A stretch of 6,745 nt of DNA from Methanospirillum hungatei (GTDB taxonomy: Archaea; Halobacteriota; Methanomicrobia; Methanomicrobiales; Methanospirillaceae): assembly GCA_003251955.1 (NCBI GenBank), contig QKDV01000140.1, forward strand, positions 1 through 6,745, given 5' to 3'. Each line of letters starts with the position of its first letter. Position 1 is the stretch's first letter. Shown one piece after another: positions 5,794 through 6,745 of the stretch. The notes under the pieces are model-generated. The model saw only the letters and a program-made list of their open reading frames with translations. It ran no database searches and was not told the origin of the DNA. The position numbers and the translations under genes are program-made.

Positions 5794-6745
5794 ATGGAAA
5801 ATAAATACGAGATTTCTTCTTCACTTCAGTCACTTCTTGATCATGTAGAGGAGCAACTAGATACCAGGATACATCTTCAACGGAAACAGGATGCTCCAAA
5901 GAAAGGGCTTTTACTTGATCAATATTCATATCAATCCGGGCGCAATGTCATTGTCTTTTCAAACCAACAGATTGGAATGCTCAAGGATTTCGTCATTGCC
6001 CAGAATGCAATAAAACTTCTTCTTAAAGGTATCGCAGCAAAAAACTCGGGTTACCGCGTTCTGTCCTTTGATGGTAAATCTGCAACCCTCGGGATGGAAC
6101 AGATCTATCTTGATGTCCTAAAAGACGAGAAAACCCGGCACCTTGATTTCTGGATCAAGAAAAAACTGATGTTTTACCTGTATATGCTCTTCCATGAGAC
6201 GCTGACTGAACTTCCATGGACATTAATGGCAAACATCGTGGTCTCCAAACTCTGTCCGGTGATGCGAAATGCGCAGGTTTATTTCCTGATGAAGGAAAGC
6301 ATGCGTGACATGCATGATCTCGTATCGTTCAAGGATTTCATTCCCAGGCGGTACTTCGTCATGCACAACGGTATGTATTATGGCCGTGATCTGCTGCTTG
6401 GTGAAGTAATGAGTGAGATGAAACTCAACCCAATGATCAATATTCCTGAGATGAAAAAGTTCAAGAATCTTAATCTCATGGAGATGCTTACTCACCGGTG
6501 GCAGAAGAATCCCTGGTACCAGACAAAACTTGTCGGGGATGCAATGGTGAATATTACAAAGGAGATGAAGGTTGCCCAGACCTGTGAAAATCCCCGGGCA
6601 GAGACATACCCAACAATATATAATTTTATTGAGGAGATCACCAACCGGTGGATCAAACTCATGCAGATCGAGAAATACTATTACTGGGAGACACCGGAGC
6701 ATCAGCAGAATGCCCTGAAGATGCAGGAAGAGTACGAGAAAGAAG
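5794..6745 (+). CDS. Unrecognised archaeal protein, Met- and aromatic-rich (C-terminal part missing)
   Basis: The frame is open from ATG 5794 to the right edge, 317 residues with no stop. I cannot name the family. The N-terminal 30 residues are helical and charged (SSLQSLLDHVEEQL). There follow QSGRNVIVFSNQQIGML at 48-64, QNAIKLLLKGIAAK at 70-83 and YRVLSFDGKS at 87-96. A long, probably all-helical middle contains LMFYLYMLFHETLTELPWTL, PRRYFVMHNGMYYGRDLL and HRWQKNPWYQTKLVGDAM. The C-terminal part seen has NRWIKLM and a Tyr/Trp patch (EKYYYWETP). Methionine is high: 22 of 317, with 17 between residues 126 and 258. No signal peptide is seen, and the hydrophobic stretches are broken by charges, so it looks soluble or peripheral rather than integral. 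No P-loop, Cys cluster or known catalytic motif is apparent. It is transcribed alone, divergent from the TPR gene. Codon use resembles its neighbours, so there is no sign of recent transfer. Confidence 0.85.
   Translation, partial: MENKYEISSSLQSLLDHVEEQLDTRIHLQRKQDAPKKGLLLDQYSYQSGRNVIVFSNQQIGMLKDFVIAQNAIKLLLKGIAAKNSGYRVLSFDGKSATLGMEQIYLDVLKDEKTRHLDFWIKKKLMFYLYMLFHETLTELPWTLMANIVVSKLCPVMRNAQVYFLMKESMRDMHDLVSFKDFIPRRYFVMHNGMYYGRDLLLGEVMSEMKLNPMINIPEMKKFKNLNLMEMLTHRWQKNPWYQTKLVGDAMVNITKEMKVAQTCENPRAETYPTIYNFIEEITNRWIKLMQIEKYYYWETPEHQQNALKMQEEYEKE

Noticed and set aside
5738..5848. 36-residue plus ORF preceded by GGGGTGA
   Set aside because: The ribosome-like sequence abuts the ATG with no spacer. 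The frame runs across the TATA box and start of the gene at 5794, and the peptide has no recognisable character.
6223..6702. 159-residue minus-strand frame
   Set aside because: It is His/Cys/Leu-rich antisense to the 317-codon open frame at 5794, which has a TATA box and neighbour-like codon use.

Overview
The window looks like a piece of a methanogenic archaeal chromosome, most likely Methanomicrobiales (moderate GC, Methanospirillum/Methanoregula-like proteins). Evidence: Sep-tRNA:Cys-tRNA synthase (an almost methanogen-restricted route to Cys-tRNA), a rhodanese-less ThiI of archaeal type, a HerA-like DUF87 ATPase, several archaeal proteins of unknown function, TATA-like promoters and GGTG-type ribosome binding sites. 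The genus is inference. I see no mobile element, CRISPR array, rRNA or tRNA.

Layout, left to right. (1) 1-1160, minus: a HerA-like ATPase whose C-terminal part runs off the left edge. (2) 1161-1284: divergent intergenic region. (3) 1285-2648, plus: a two-gene operon with an ATGA overlap, a 60-residue protein resembling the N-terminal part of the scaffold SepCysE, followed by SepCysS (pscS). (4) 2669-3877, minus: thiI, convergent with pscS after only 20 bp. (5) 3878-4014: divergent intergenic region. (6) 4015-5120, plus: a second two-gene operon with a GTGA overlap, a DUF2150-like protein and a small protein with a C-x-C-x5-C-x-C cluster resembling the cysteine-rich C-terminal part of archaeal DUF5814 Ski2-type helicases. 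(7) 5137-5535, minus: a small TPR protein. (8) 5536-5793: AT-rich divergent intergenic region. (9) 5794-6745, plus: a protein I cannot name, rich in methionine and aromatic residues, cut by the right edge.

The functional core is tRNA-linked sulfur chemistry. SepCysS converts phosphoseryl-tRNA(Cys) to Cys-tRNA(Cys), and the 60-residue partner probably tethers it to SepRS. ThiI makes 4-thiouridine in tRNA. Both enzymes keep the three cysteines reported as essential in their archaeal homologues, probably for an Fe-S cluster or persulfide relay. The SepCysE-like small protein and the stand-alone DUF5814-like Cys cluster protein are the most interesting items; neither would be described well by automatic annotation.
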